Source of the DNA: Nectonema munidae
Lineage: Eukaryota; Nematomorpha; Nectonematoida; Nectonematidae
Reading direction: 5' to 3'
Length of the DNA stretch: 64,000 bases
Assembly: GCA_030549495.1 (NCBI GenBank)
Contig: JAUIRK010000894.1
Location: 1,426,001 to 1,490,000 of the forward strand
The notes beneath the pieces are model-generated. The model had not been told where the DNA came from. It did no database searches and saw nothing but the letters and a program-made list of their open reading frames with translations. Each line of letters opens with the position of its first letter. Position 1 is the stretch's first letter. Position numbers and translations under genes: made by a program. Of this stretch, positions 47,216 to 58,087 are shown piece by piece.

Positions 47216-49327
47216 TATAAAGATGTAAATTTGAACAATATTGCTACTATCTTTTCTCATATTTTTTTAAGATTAATGGTGTTAAATTTCATCTTTTTTC
47301 AAAATAAAGCTTTTTTTCTATTCTTATTTTTTACATTGATTTATTTAATTTATAGTTTAGACTCTTTTAGAAATAAACATGTGAATTTTGGTATGTGTTT
47401 TACATATAAAAGTATGTGAAAACATCGATACTTTATATTTTTCCGCGCAATCTACAATAAACGCATATGGCTTTGAAAGCTTTCCAATTTTCTTTTTTAA
47501 ATTTTGCCAAAATTCAGAATTTCTAACTCCAGTAGCAGCAAAGAGATTCAATTCAGCTTTGTTCGAATTTTCAAATGTTTTTTGTTCTTGTTCTTGTTAA
47601 TTGTTTTTCTTAATTATTTTTTTTACAAAGTTATTTTTAAAATTGTATTTTTTAATTTATTTGTAAACTTGTCTCTTCGTTATTTTAAGTTTGTGTGCAA
47701 GCATAAATTAGACAGTTATTTTATAAAAACTTGACATGACAGTTGACATTTAAAATAACTGTTTGACAGTTGACATCTCCAAAAAAAAATTTTATTATTT
47801 TTTAACTTCCCTAAAATTTACTGTTTTTGAAAATATGTGTAGTTTTTATTGTTTTTAAAAAAATGTTTTTCAGCAAAAGTATGCTTTCTTTTTAGATAGA
47901 GTGTTGTTAGCTACCAAATTTAAAAATCTTAAGAATTATGTTCTTAAATCTTTTCATATTATTATTGTAAGCAATATTTTCTAATTGTAGAAAAATTTAG
48001 CATAACTTATTTAATAAAAATGTTCCATTCTTCATTTTAATCTCTTTTCTTCTCTATTTTCTTTGTTTTGATTTTAGAGTTGATGTTTGTTTCACTCAAA
48101 AAATCAGAGAAATATATTCTAAATCAGTTTGGCAAATAATTGACAGCTTTTAAGTCTTTTTTTAAATTAAAGAAAGATTAATAATGCTATAAAAATGGGT
48201 TTTAAACAAATCTTAATATAGCATTGAGATCAGGTAAATTTCAGAATAATTTTTGTTTGAACCCAAAAATATTAGGATATCTCGATTTCAGAAAACTCTG
48301 TTTTGCAATACTCTATCTCAACTTCAACTTGAATATTAAAGTTTGTAGAAATATAATCATGTCATCTAAAATGTGCAATTCCTTACTTAAGATTAATTGA
48401 GACATGCAATTTAGATCATGTATATACAAAAATAGTAAAGAATTTTTGTAAAAAAAATAAAAATTCGTTCTCACAAACCTTCCTCTCCTAGATGACTATA
48501 TTATACGTCGCGGAAACTATTATATGTGATTTGAATGTGAATAGCTATGTTACTATAATATCTTTATTTATATACTTGCTTGAGAACCACTTTTCTGACA
48601 AGCCGTTTTCTTAGGCAAAGTTTTCTGGTGACCAGTAAACAATTCTCTCTTTCAAAAATGCTTACTCTTCAATTTTTTAAGTAATCATCTTTTATTCCTT
48701 TGTGACTTGAAAAGGTCTCTTCCAACAAGATTCATGATAATTAATGTGTGTATAATCGTAAAAAATCATACCAGTAAGCAAATTGTGAAGAATCTTAAAT
48801 TTGTCATATTTTGCAAGTGTTTAACTTTTTTACTTTCTACTGCTTTCCTTTGATCTAAAGAGATTTAAATAAATGATTGAGTAAAGAAAAGAGTAATCAA
48901 AATTTTCGCACACTTTCAATAAAAGTTGCTTTAAAATTATTTTAGTATCTAAGAAGCCAAACAGCGATCATTAAAATATTTTTGTTTTTGATTAGAAAAT
49001 AATTTTCTGAAACACTCCTTTTCAAAGGATTTTGTTTACTAATCTCTAAAAAAACAAAAATTGGAAGATAATTTTTTGTGTTTTAGTAAATTTTGTTTAT
49101 ATATTTACCCAATCGCGAACAAAAACGAGTCCGCTTAGCGTACTGGTATAGATGACGTCGCGCAGCATAATATAGAGAAAGTTATTTTTTAGTACCAATT
49201 ATAAAAGTAACTTAAAAAATCAGGATAAAATATCACTTTTATAAAAAATTTATTTAGGAAAATGAATGCACTTTAAATCTTCGAGCAAGCTCAAAAATAT
49301 AAAATAAAATGTCGGTTTTTAAAGAAA
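47216..49327. other. Intergenic, no gene recognised
   Basis: About 2.1 kb of AT-rich sequence. Short open frames have no recognisable features and no element ends were found. Confidence 0.5.
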
Positions 49328-49464
49328 GGGGCGTGAGTAAGGTTGGTTAGACACTGGGTTTCGATATCTCAAGGTATTTATCTTTTTTTTTTATCTTTTT
49401 TTTACTCTCAAGGTTCGATACAAATTGTGCCTTCTCGATGAAAACAACCCACGGTACCTTTACC
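49328..49464 (+). repeat. tRNA-derived SINE, family A, copy 5
   Basis: Starts GGGCGTGAGTAAGGTTGG and ends TCTCGATGAAAACAACCC, GGTACC. The box B region is replaced by a poly-T rich stretch, so this copy is internally damaged. Confidence 0.7.
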
Positions 49465-49469
49465 TTATT

Positions 49470-49606
49470 TTAACCCATTTAAGACCAAGCAAAGCAGACG
49501 ATATCTAAAAAACGCAGACGATTTATATTCAAAGTCATTGAAAAAAGCAGACGAAGATGAAATTACTTATGTTCCAAAATAGGAACATTGGTCGTAAATG
49601 GGTTAA
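49470..49606 (-). mobile_element. TTAA-flanked MITE, class II copy b
   Basis: Inverted copy with intact TTAA at both ends: TTAACCCATTTAAGACCAAG and TTGGTCGTAAATGGGTTAA. GCAGACGA motifs occur three times and the TGTTCC..GGAACA palindrome is intact. Very similar to 2416-2553, so probably young. Confidence 0.85.
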
Positions 49607-49739
49607 TACTCATAATAAATTTAAGTTAATCATAAAATATTCTATTGATATACATGTATGTATATATCGATAGCTTGGCAAAGCTTTTGAAGCATTTTTA
49701 TAAATATAGGTAAATTAAAGAAACCTTTTGTTACTTTTA

Positions 49740-49970
49740 AGGAGTCTTTATCGAATGGAATTTCTTTTTTCACTTCTAATTTGTCTTTTTTCAATTTTAC
49801 TTTTTCTTTTTTAAGTTCAAAAATGTCTTTTTTAAATTCTAAACGCTCTTTCTAAAATACTAAATAAAATTGAAAAAAGACTATTTAAGACTTAAAAAGA
49901 CAAAATAGAATTGAAAAAAGGCAATTTAGAACTCAAAAAAGACAAATTAGAATTGAAAAAAATATATATA
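49740..49970. repeat. Foldback repeat of 21-bp units encoding KKDKLEL-type heptads
   Basis: The left half (to about 49850) read on the minus strand encodes ERLEFKKDIFELKKEKVKLK followed by KDKLEVKKE. The right half (from about 49870) read on the plus strand encodes KDKIELKKGNLELKKDKLEL. The two halves are thus divergent arrays of a 21-bp unit and form an inverted repeat. The anchor AGAAAGAGCGTTTAGAATTT (minus strand, about 49854-49835) also occurs at 57823-57842. Confidence 0.7.
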
Positions 49971-49984
49971 TATATTTTTAATAA

Positions 49985-50135
49985 GATAACTTGATTGTCA
50001 TCTCCAACCTGTATACTACGATGGTTTCTATTCCATATACGAATGGCTAAGGAGACAATGTCAACTTTCTGTTCAGATTTTGCTAAATGTAAGATTTGGT
50101 ATACTTCATTGGGGGAGACGATGTTACAGAAGTTA
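49985..50135 (-). repeat. Repeated coding-like block, copy 1
   Basis: The minus strand encodes SPNEVYQILHLAKSEQKVD, IVSLAIRIWNRNHRSIQVGD. It adjoins the 21-bp foldback array. A second copy lies at 51115-51250 and a third partial one at 50244-50290. I do not recognise the protein family. Conservation of the reading frame between copies suggests descent from a coding element. Confidence 0.55.
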
Positions 50136-51114
50136 TTAACTATATTTTTGCAATTTTTCACGATATTAAATAATATATTTGTCAAATGTAATCAAAATAA
50201 AATTCTGTAATCAAAGAATCGAAAAATATTCTCTAAAAAATAAAAAAATATTCAACTTCCTGTTCATATTTTGCTAGATGCAAGATTTGATAAAAGATAA
50301 TTAGCATCTGCGTGTTTATAAGAGTTAATGTTAATTTGAAGGAGGCATAGACCACTCTTATAAAATAAATTTCAACAAGAAAGTAAAAATTCCTTTGTTA
50401 TTCATAAAATTGAAGCTTAGTTTTCAAGCTTAGCCTCCTTAAAATTAGTATGATCTACTTCAAACACACAAATGGGAGCATACATAAAAATGCCTCCATA
50501 GTTCTACCCACTATGTGGTTATGTATATAAATATCATAGCCCATAAATATTTGATATTTTGTAAAAATTTCATTCAAAACAAAATTAAAAGCATTGTGCA
50601 ACTTTATTCTCAAAAACAGAACTTTTCAAGTACTCAAACTATATAAACAACCCATTTTTACACTGCGCTTTCATGTTCTCAAAGCATCCAAAAGATAACC
50701 AAAAATTATTTTCAAAGTTTAATTTGCAATCTAGGCACTATTGAAAAGTATAAATTGTACTTCATTTTGACGTTTCTTTGAGAAACGAAGATATGAAAAA
50801 AAGAAAAAATTGTAAACTCAAAAAGCTAAACTCGTTTGAACACACCCTAAGATTCCTTAAATTTAATCTTATTCAAAATAATAATTTTAATTTCAAAGTT
50901 ATTTTTTAGAGTTTATATTAATGTGATAATACAGTTGAATCATGTTTAAACAGCCAAAAAATGGCAAATTTTAAGTTTCATGAAAATTTAAGTTATATTC
51001 TAAGTAATATTAATAAGTTTAGTTAGAGCTTTAATTTGACATGTCACTTGTTTAAAACGGTCTAGAAACAAAAAAAGTTACAAACAAAAATAACAAAATA
51101 GAAAACGTATAAAA
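50136..51114. other. Intergenic, mostly featureless
   Basis: Holds a partial third copy of the repeated block at about 50244-50290 (CTTCCTGTTCATATTTTGC, then AGATGCAAGATTTG). The rest is AT-rich. Confidence 0.45.
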
Positions 51115-51250
51115 TTTAAACGAAAAGACTGAAATTTCATTTCTATTCCATGTACAAATGACTAGGGAGACAATGTCAACTTTCTGTTCATATTTTGCTA
51201 AATGTAAGATGTGATATACCTCAATCGGGGAGAGCTCATAGAATTCGTTA
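51115..51250 (-). repeat. Repeated coding-like block, copy 2
   Basis: The minus strand encodes SPIEVYHILHLAKYEQKVD, IVSLVICTWNRNEIS, in register with copy 1 at 49985-50135. The nucleotide match includes GGAGACAATGTCAACTTTC and TTTTGCTAAATGTAAGAT. Confidence 0.55.
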
Positions 51251-52542
51251 TAGACCAAAGACGCACAAAATTTGTTTTGAATTTTTTTTGCAAATGCCCT
51301 CCGATAAAAGTGGTGGGTATATCGTCCTATATACATATTGTTATACACATTCTTATATATACAATATGAATTTACTCAGTTGGCAATAGGCCCTTGTATG
51401 TTTACAAGCTTCTATATAGAGAGTAACACATTTATTCTTTATTATAAAAGTGACATAACAAAAAATCAAATTAAAAATGAAGTAAATTGAACCTATTTTA
51501 TTTCAATGAAATCTGGATCCCATTTCCAACTTATTAGCTACCAATTAACTCATATTCTTTTGGTTGACAATTTATTATTTTGGTTGGCAATTAATATTCT
51601 ATTTAATTAGGAAATTAACTTATTATGATCATATCTCATCTTTAAATGAAGCACACCATTTTTTGTTTTCAACTCATTTGATCCAACAAAAAAATGATAT
51701 CATTTAATTTCATAAAAAACTTCGTTAAAACAAATCGTCTTCGCCATTTTAACCAAAATGTGGTCGGAATATGTTTTTAGAAAAATTTTCCAATTAAATC
51801 AATTTTTTATGGATAATAATAATTAATTTAACATAATAAAATGATTTTAATTTTTAAGATGCCATTTGTGGGATAATGGCGTAATGTATAAAATCATTAT
51901 AAATTTGTGAATTTTTGATCTAGGATCTGTTTTGGTTTTGATAAAGTATACAATTTTATGCATGCAAGCAATATTTTCTTTTTACATTTAACAGAGTTCT
52001 CCTTTATTCAGGATATACTTTTTGATATATTGCGCATGTATTGAATATTGAAACTTCTAAAAAACCGATTAAAGATGGGGAACCAACATTTTTATTTTGT
52101 CTTCAGTGAGAGAAATCCCTTTATCTAAAAGATATATTCCTCCCTTATATGAAATAAAATTCTGAAACAATTTTGGTACTGGAAGTCAAACGAGTGTTTT
52201 TTCAAAGCTTTTTCAGAGAAATGTGTTCTTTGAGGCCTGGTAAAAAGGCTAAGATAATTTTACATCAAATTACGATGTCAACTTATTTTTGTGGGATCAA
52301 AAAGTTTGATATAAAAAAAGGGGTTAAGTGTGAAAAAAATAATGATGAAATTAAAGTTTGCAGTTTACTTAAATGCTATAGATATTTCTGAATCTGAAAT
52401 ATAAAGTTTATGCATCATATTGTTATGTGTTTACATAAAATAACCGCATTTTTAAATTTATAATGCTCTTTCATTAATTAAAGATTTAAGATAAAACTAT
52501 ATCTTTGACGGTTCAATTATATTTATGATAGAGTAGTAAAGA
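51251..52542. other. Intergenic, no gene recognised
   Basis: AT-rich. A 72-codon open frame at 52173-52391 resembles decayed transposase sequence only vaguely and was not assigned. Confidence 0.45.
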
Positions 52543-52690
52543 GGGGGGTGTGAGTAAGATTGGTTAGATACTGGATTTCAATAAATCAAGGTCTTGGGTT
52601 CGATCCCGCATCAAGCCTCCTTTCTTCATAGTTCGATACAAGCGACGCAAGTGTACCTTCTCGATGAAAACACCCTATGGTACTTTTACA
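52543..52690 (+). repeat. tRNA-derived SINE, family A, copy 6
   Basis: Full-length copy: GGGGTGTGAGTAAGATTGG, box A-like TGGTTAGATACTGG, box B GGGTTCGATCCC, body TTCATAGTTCGATACAAGCG, and end CTCGATGAAAACACCC. Confidence 0.8.
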
Positions 52691-52950
52691 TGGAATTAGT
52701 TCAAGAAAAATCAATTCTTCTATTTTGCATAAGGATTATCAAATTAAATTGCCGAATAAATTTTTCTCAAATTTGAAATATTTTTTCAGAACATGATTCT
52801 TGATTGCTCAATTTGATGTATTTGAATTATCCGCTATCTTTTAAAACTTAAAAATTAATAATTGAATAACTACTTCCAAAAATTAGAAATCATTTGCCTT
52901 AGGTTAAAATTCAGTTAAAAAGATGAGCACACAATTCGTTTCAAAAAAGC

Positions 52951-53355
52951 GTGCACCTTAAAAAAACGTTAAGAGGCTTTGCAATACCTAGAAAATTTAT
53001 GAGCGAAACATTTAGTCTCAATTCTATCAAATTTATTAAGCCCTTTTATAAGACTCATGTTTTTGAAAACTGGCCGTCTTTTTTCAATGAGTTTTTGTAT
53101 TACATTGGAAATTCAATTTCGGCTACAGCGGGGATCAGTAAACTTTTTTACCCTATAGAACATTTGTCTTCACATCGACCCCCACCCCACATAGAAATGT
53201 TTCATAAAAACATTAATCAATGTCCAACAATTAAAAGAGAAAATATAAACCAAAAATGTTTCATAAATCCTATACTAACTATACAATGTCCTAACCTGTG
53301 TTTTAAAAGAAAAAGGAGATTTATTACAACTATAAAGAAAAATTTTTCTGCATAG
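52951..53355 (+). other. Open frame of 134 codons, unidentified
   Basis: One of the longest open frames outside the recognised genes. It contains FYKTHVFENWPSFFNEFL and CFKRKRRFITTIKKN. No known domain recognised and no splice context. It precedes a perfect 22-bp palindrome (53412-53433, arms CAGGGGTCGAT). Could be part of a decayed element. Confidence 0.25.
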
Positions 53356-53439
53356 CACAATTTGGTAAGTTTGTCTACCTTACCCACCCCTAAAGATCAG
53401 TTATCGATTCACAGGGGTCGATATCGACCCCTGGTCTAC

Positions 53440-54785
53440 AGGAACAATAATCTAAAATGGGTGTAAGCAGACTAATTTTATTTTATGGCTACATATGTGT
53501 CCAGTTGGAGCGAAAAAAGTTTTTTTTAAAATAGTGTATATCAATTGGTAAAACTTTTTTCTTACTCAGAGCGAATATGTGAGCGAGAAGTGAAAAATGC
53601 TGTTTTGTGGGTTTGAAGTGCTTTCGATTGGAAAAGGTGAAAAAGGAAAGCAAAAGAGTGTTTGTGTTATTATTATTATTATTATTATAGTGAGTAAAAG
53701 TACGCCTCATTAACCTATATAAAGCATTTTGATATCACGATTTAAAACACGTGCTCAAATTCGTTTGCCCTTCTTTAGTGTTTACCGTCTTCACCACACT
53801 CCCTCTCCTTCCCTTTATTTATCCAAGTCTTCAAACTCGCCTTCTTTATCAGCTTGCAAGTTTCTTATCAATCCACCACTGCCTCCACATTTTCCATACG
53901 GGATACACCAGCGCGAAGATATAGGAGGAGAGGCATTCACGGAGCATTCAACAAATTAGAACAGCGTTCATTCTCTACTTAATTTTTCCCTTTGAATTCA
54001 TTCCTCAAGACTTTTTCTAATTCAATATAAATAACAAAGCAAACCATTTCACGTGTGCGTGTGTAAACAGTGATGTTTATGTACGGCTAGGAAGCTTCAG
54101 TGAGGAGTAGTCCTTTGTGCTCCTCCTACGACGCCATCGTCAAAAGGTCAGAGATCAAATGATGCTGTCTGTCTCTTTGTTTGTGTGACTGTGGGTGCTT
54201 GTTTCTGTGCTTTTTCCCAAAACTTTTTCTACACTCACCCCCTTCGAAGACATTTTTCAAAAAAAAAACACTCATTATCTCTAAAGTATACTTTCTTTCA
54301 GAATAAAAAAATTCATGGACATGTATGTGTTCCCTTAGGTGTAGTGTTTTATAACACTTAATTAGCTTTGTAATTAATGAAATTAATTCTTATTTCACCA
54401 CTCCTACGTTATCTTTCACTAGTCAAGATTTTATCTACAGCACTATCTCCATTTTTTCACACCATGTTGTGAAATAATTTACTTACCTTCGAATATAATG
54501 GAAAGAGATTTTAAACTTTTTTTGATATCGGAAATTTATAGGTATTTCCAAAGTATAGCTATCTTGTAATTCATTTATGTTGTTTCAATCCAGAAAAAAT
54601 TTGTTACATAATGTTTGTTATTCATAATTATTTTAAAACACCCTTTGGCGCCAAAATCACTCACTTTGACGAGTCTTTTTGGGAATCTTTTAATTAAGAA
54701 AGCTTTTTCTACGAATGTTCAAGACACTACGTAAATTCCATTCACAAAAAGAAAAAAATTACGAATTTGAATCATTTTTTATTTG
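53440..54785. other. Intergenic; possible promoter-like patch
   Basis: (ATT)n at about 53668-53690, then a TATATAAAG box at 53717-53725 followed by a pyrimidine-rich, GC-richer stretch (53760-54240). This could be the promoter and leader of the zinc transporter gene, but no splice donor could be tied to the coding exon at 61259. Confidence 0.25.
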
Positions 54786-54921
54786 TTAATGATGTCTCAT
54801 GCAAGACAAAGATATTTTTCCATACCTGTTCAGATAGTGGGAATTGTCACGATCAAGAATCGAAGCCAAACCAAGTGGGCTAAGACTCTACGCTCTTACC
54901 ACTAAAGCATCTTCCGGGTTC
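54786..54921 (-). repeat. tRNA-derived SINE, family B, copy 3
   Basis: Its complement reads GATGCTTTAGTGGTAAGAGCG (box A region), GGCTTCGATTCTTGATCGTGA (box B decayed), then GGTATGGAAAAATATC, matching the family B order. Confidence 0.75.
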
Positions 54922-55945
54922 CATTTTAGTCAAAATAGTGCAAACACCGAATCAGACAAATGATATATTGCGGGTAGTGTTGCAGATCGCATAATTTTTC
55001 ATTCTTATTTTTGGAATTGTGTGCTACTAAATTTTAAAACTTTCCTTTAACCTTGATAACAGTATTCATAATTTTAATCGCAAAGTATTTGATGAAATAA
55101 ATTTTTTAGTTTCGTAACCCCATTTAAAATCCTGATATTTTACTCATCAGAAAGTGTATTTAGTTTTTTTTAAGTAAGACAGAGCTTCTGAGTTTTATAA
55201 TATCCATGTTTTTGCTACTTTTTCCCAAACGTTATAGGGCAGCCATGTTGGTGGAAGCATAAGATCGTGATTCTGCATTCAATTCTCTATCATCTGTCAA
55301 TTATAGAAGAATATTTTAAAATCTTGCACTAGGCCTTAAATTTGCATTCCTTGAATGATGCTCAAGATTCACTGATTTGATTGGTTAAACCTGACCAATT
55401 AAGAGGTTATCAAACTCAAACAATAAAAAACTTTTTTGTCTAATTTTTTGTCTCTAAATCTTTTGCTAAGTTATTGCTAAGATCGCTAGGAACTCATAGG
55501 AGAGCATTTAGCACAAACTAAAATGCATTTTTGTTCTATAAGTGCACTTTTTTTTGTTCTATAAATGCATTTTTGTTCTATAAGTGCACATAGATAAAAA
55601 ACTAAGTGAGGATATCTCATTTTTAACACTTATATTTGAAAATAGAACCTTAAAAGTAATTATGGCGAGAGGGCGCTCAGAAGCAATGATGAATGAAAGA
55701 GCAAAAAATAAGAAAACTAAAATCGTGTGAAATCATGAAAAGTTCCAGTTAGTAATAATATATACAACTGAAATTCGATATTGAGAGGATGCGTTAATAA
55801 AATATTTTCTGTGCATCTTTCAACATAAAAATGAGACTATAAATAAATTGGATTTACACAGAAATCCAGATTGTTTAGAATCAATGTTTAATTTTACCAA
55901 ATGTAAAACTCTTTTGGAAGTTCATCAATTATCAACATCAGAAAA
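54922..55945. other. Intergenic; short tandem repeat
   Basis: Around 55525-55588, TTGTTCTATAA(A/G)TGCA units repeat three times. The segment near 55370-55430 (TGAATGATGCT.., GAGGTTATCAAACTC) resembles 57288-57450 and may be an old dispersed repeat. No gene was seen. Confidence 0.4.
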
Positions 55946-56396
55946 ATAGAAAAGGTTCAAAAAGTATTCACAAAGCACTTGAAAGGAATGCAAAATTTAT
56001 GTTATATTGAAAGACTTCAAAAGATTGACCTGCCTTCTTTATATTATCGAAGCCTGAGAAATGAAATGATATCAATATTTAATATCGTAAAAGGAAATAT
56101 GAAGATTGATGAGAAAGTTTTGCCTGAATTTTCGAAGAGAATTTCCAGATCACACTTGCTGAAGTTTGCACCTGAATCCTTTCAAAGTAAGTATAGAAGC
56201 AGATACTTAATCCAAAGAGCATACAATCACTGGAATGGCTTACCTAATGAAGTTGTTAACTCAATTACTGTGAAAGAATTTAAAAAAAAACTCGATGAAT
56301 TTTGGAAAGACATAAGATTTGCCGTTCCTTGAAAAATACGCTATATTTGATGCAATTCTCATAGGCTGCTAGCCTCTTTAAATTGTTATGTTATGT
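55946..56396 (+). pseudogene. LINE (CR1/Jockey-like) C-terminal fragment with 3' tail
   Basis: Encodes IEKVQKVFTKHLKGMQ, YIERLQKIDLPSLYYRSLRN, RYLIQRAYNHWNGLPNEVV and FKKKLDEFW, stopping at 56332. This is the C-terminal signature after the reverse transcriptase of CR1/Jockey-type LINEs (RL..L.LPSL..RRLR..; F..R....WN.LP..VV; FK..LD..W). A TTGTTATGTTATGTTA tail follows. The last 117 codons are open, so the insertion is not very old. It is 5'-truncated. Confidence 0.8.
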
Positions 56397-56810
56397 TAAT
56401 AATAGCTTGATATTAACTAGCTTTTTTTGTATAAATTTTTCATTCTTTGCCCTAACCTGGTTAAGTTTCAGTTAACGCTCATGTCATCAATCATAATGAT
56501 AGTTTTTTGAATCCTGAAAATGAAATTCATACTCCGCATTTTGAGACTGTTTGAAATTAACAAAATTCTTATATCAAAAATATGGGTGGATGTGAACAAA
56601 AATGTTTGTATTTATATATTCAAGGGTTTATGCGACGCGATCGCATTACAATTAATGTTTTCTACGACCCGTTTTACTTCATTTACATTTCGGCATGATT
56701 TGCATCTTGGAAGATTTTTTCAAACTAATCTTGGAGTTGTAAATTGATTTATTGAGTTGAAGCTCGTTACTTGAGTGATATAGGATATTTCAGTAGATAG
56801 TGAAGTATTT
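56397..56810. other. No gene recognised
   Basis: AT-rich gap between two LINE 3' ends that point toward each other. A 75-codon open frame at 56520-56747 has no recognisable features. Confidence 0.45.
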
Positions 56811-57052
56811 AACATAACATAACATAACATATTTATTAAAGCAAAATTGAGGCTAATGCCTGTAAGATTTGCATATTGAAATTAAGCAAAATAATACAAT
56901 CTCCTAGACTGCCAAACTGCATCCAGTTTGTTTTTAAAGTCATTCAACGTAGTAGAATTCACAACTTCACTGTGCAAAGAATTCCAATCTTCAAAAGCTC
57001 TTTGTGTTAGAAATGTTTTGCGATACTTGTTCTTGAAACTTTCAGCTTGCGC
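56811..57052 (-). pseudogene. LINE (CR1/Jockey-like) C-terminal fragment, inverted
   Basis: The minus strand encodes ESFKNKYRKTFLTQRAFEDW, NSLHSEVVNSTTLNDFKNKL and DAVW, with a stop near 56882, then a TGTTATGTTATGTTA tail (56811-56830 on the plus strand is AACAT-repeated). It is the same family as 55946-56396, in opposite orientation. Confidence 0.75.
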
Positions 57053-57759
57053 TATAGGCCAATATAAAAAGGAATCGTTTTATTATATTTACTGATAAAT
57101 GTGACAATATTGCTAAATAAATGAACTATATGACAATCTAACGAATTAACTAACTTTTAATAACTATAACTAACAAAATAATCATATAACAAACTAAATA
57201 CTACACATTTAACTGAGTAATTAAATATACATCGATTGAAAAGTAATACCATTAAAATTTAATACGTCACTCAAACTTGTATTTTTTGAATGATGCTTGA
57301 TTCTGGGATTTGATTAGTTATTGACAACAACGAAGAAAGGGTTAGAGTTACGAGTGAGAAGAGATCAGTAACCCCAACACTAATCCTTGTTAAGGATCTT
57401 CATAAAAGCCCTCTGACCGATCACGAGGTTATCGAACTCCAATATCAAAGAATGTTTTGGATAACTTTACAGAGTTCATCATTTTCAACACTTGCAAAGG
57501 GCTATTGTGATTGGCTGCATCTCGCAAAAACCCAGAGAACATCCGATATACATATATATTTATACTTCATTTTATATTTTTACACTCATATTATTTCCTC
57601 TTTGTTTATTATTGTGTGAAGAAGCTTTGATGAGGAGAAATATTACGTTGCTATAAAATTTTCATCAATAAGGTTTTTTAGCATAACTCTTTACTCATTC
57701 GTTGCCAACTTTTTCATGGGCCGTCAGCACAACTTCGTTTATAAATAAAAATTTAAATA
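57053..57759. other. No gene recognised
   Basis: AT-rich, with a GC-richer segment (57290-57540) resembling 55370-55430, which may be a dispersed repeat of unknown type. Confidence 0.4.
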
Positions 57760-58087
57760 CCTACCATTTTTACTACTAAATTATCTTTTTTTAGTTTGAA
57801 ATTGTCTTTTTTTACTTTTATAGAAAGAGCGTTTAGAATTTAAAAAGGATATTCTAGAACTTAAAAAATACAAATTAGAACTTAACCCATTAAGTCCCAA
57901 TGTTCCCATTTGAGAACATAAGTAATTTCATCTACGTCTGCTTTTTTCAATGACTTTGAATATAAATCGTCTGCGTTTTTTTTAATATCATCTGATTTCT
58001 ATGGTACTGGTTAAGAGAGACAAATTAAAATTTGGAAAAAGAAAATTTAGAACTAAAAAAGATAATTTAAAAGTAAAAATGGTAGAT
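57760..58087. repeat. Foldback element of 21-bp units, interrupted by a MITE
   Basis: The left arm (TACCTACCATTTTTACTACT, then AAATTATCTTTTTTTAG) mirrors the right arm (CTAAAAAAGATAATTT, then AAGTAAAAATGGTAGAT). The centre encodes ERLEFKKDILELKKYKLEL on the plus strand and is split by a class II MITE at 57892-58014. It shares AGAAAGAGCGTTTAGAATTT with the array at 49740-49970. Confidence 0.7.
57892..58014 (+). mobile_element. TTAA-flanked MITE, class II copy c
   Basis: Ends TTAACCCATTAAGTCCCAA and TACTGGTTAA; keeps the TGTTCCC..GAGAACA palindrome and TACGTCTGC/AATCGTCTGC motifs. It is inserted inside a TTAA of the 21-bp repeat foldback element, which dates it as the later event. Confidence 0.8.

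Noticed and set aside
55370-57450. Similarity between 55370-55430 and 57288-57450 as a defined repeat
   Set aside because: Only short patches agree and boundaries are unclear; mentioned but not called as an element.
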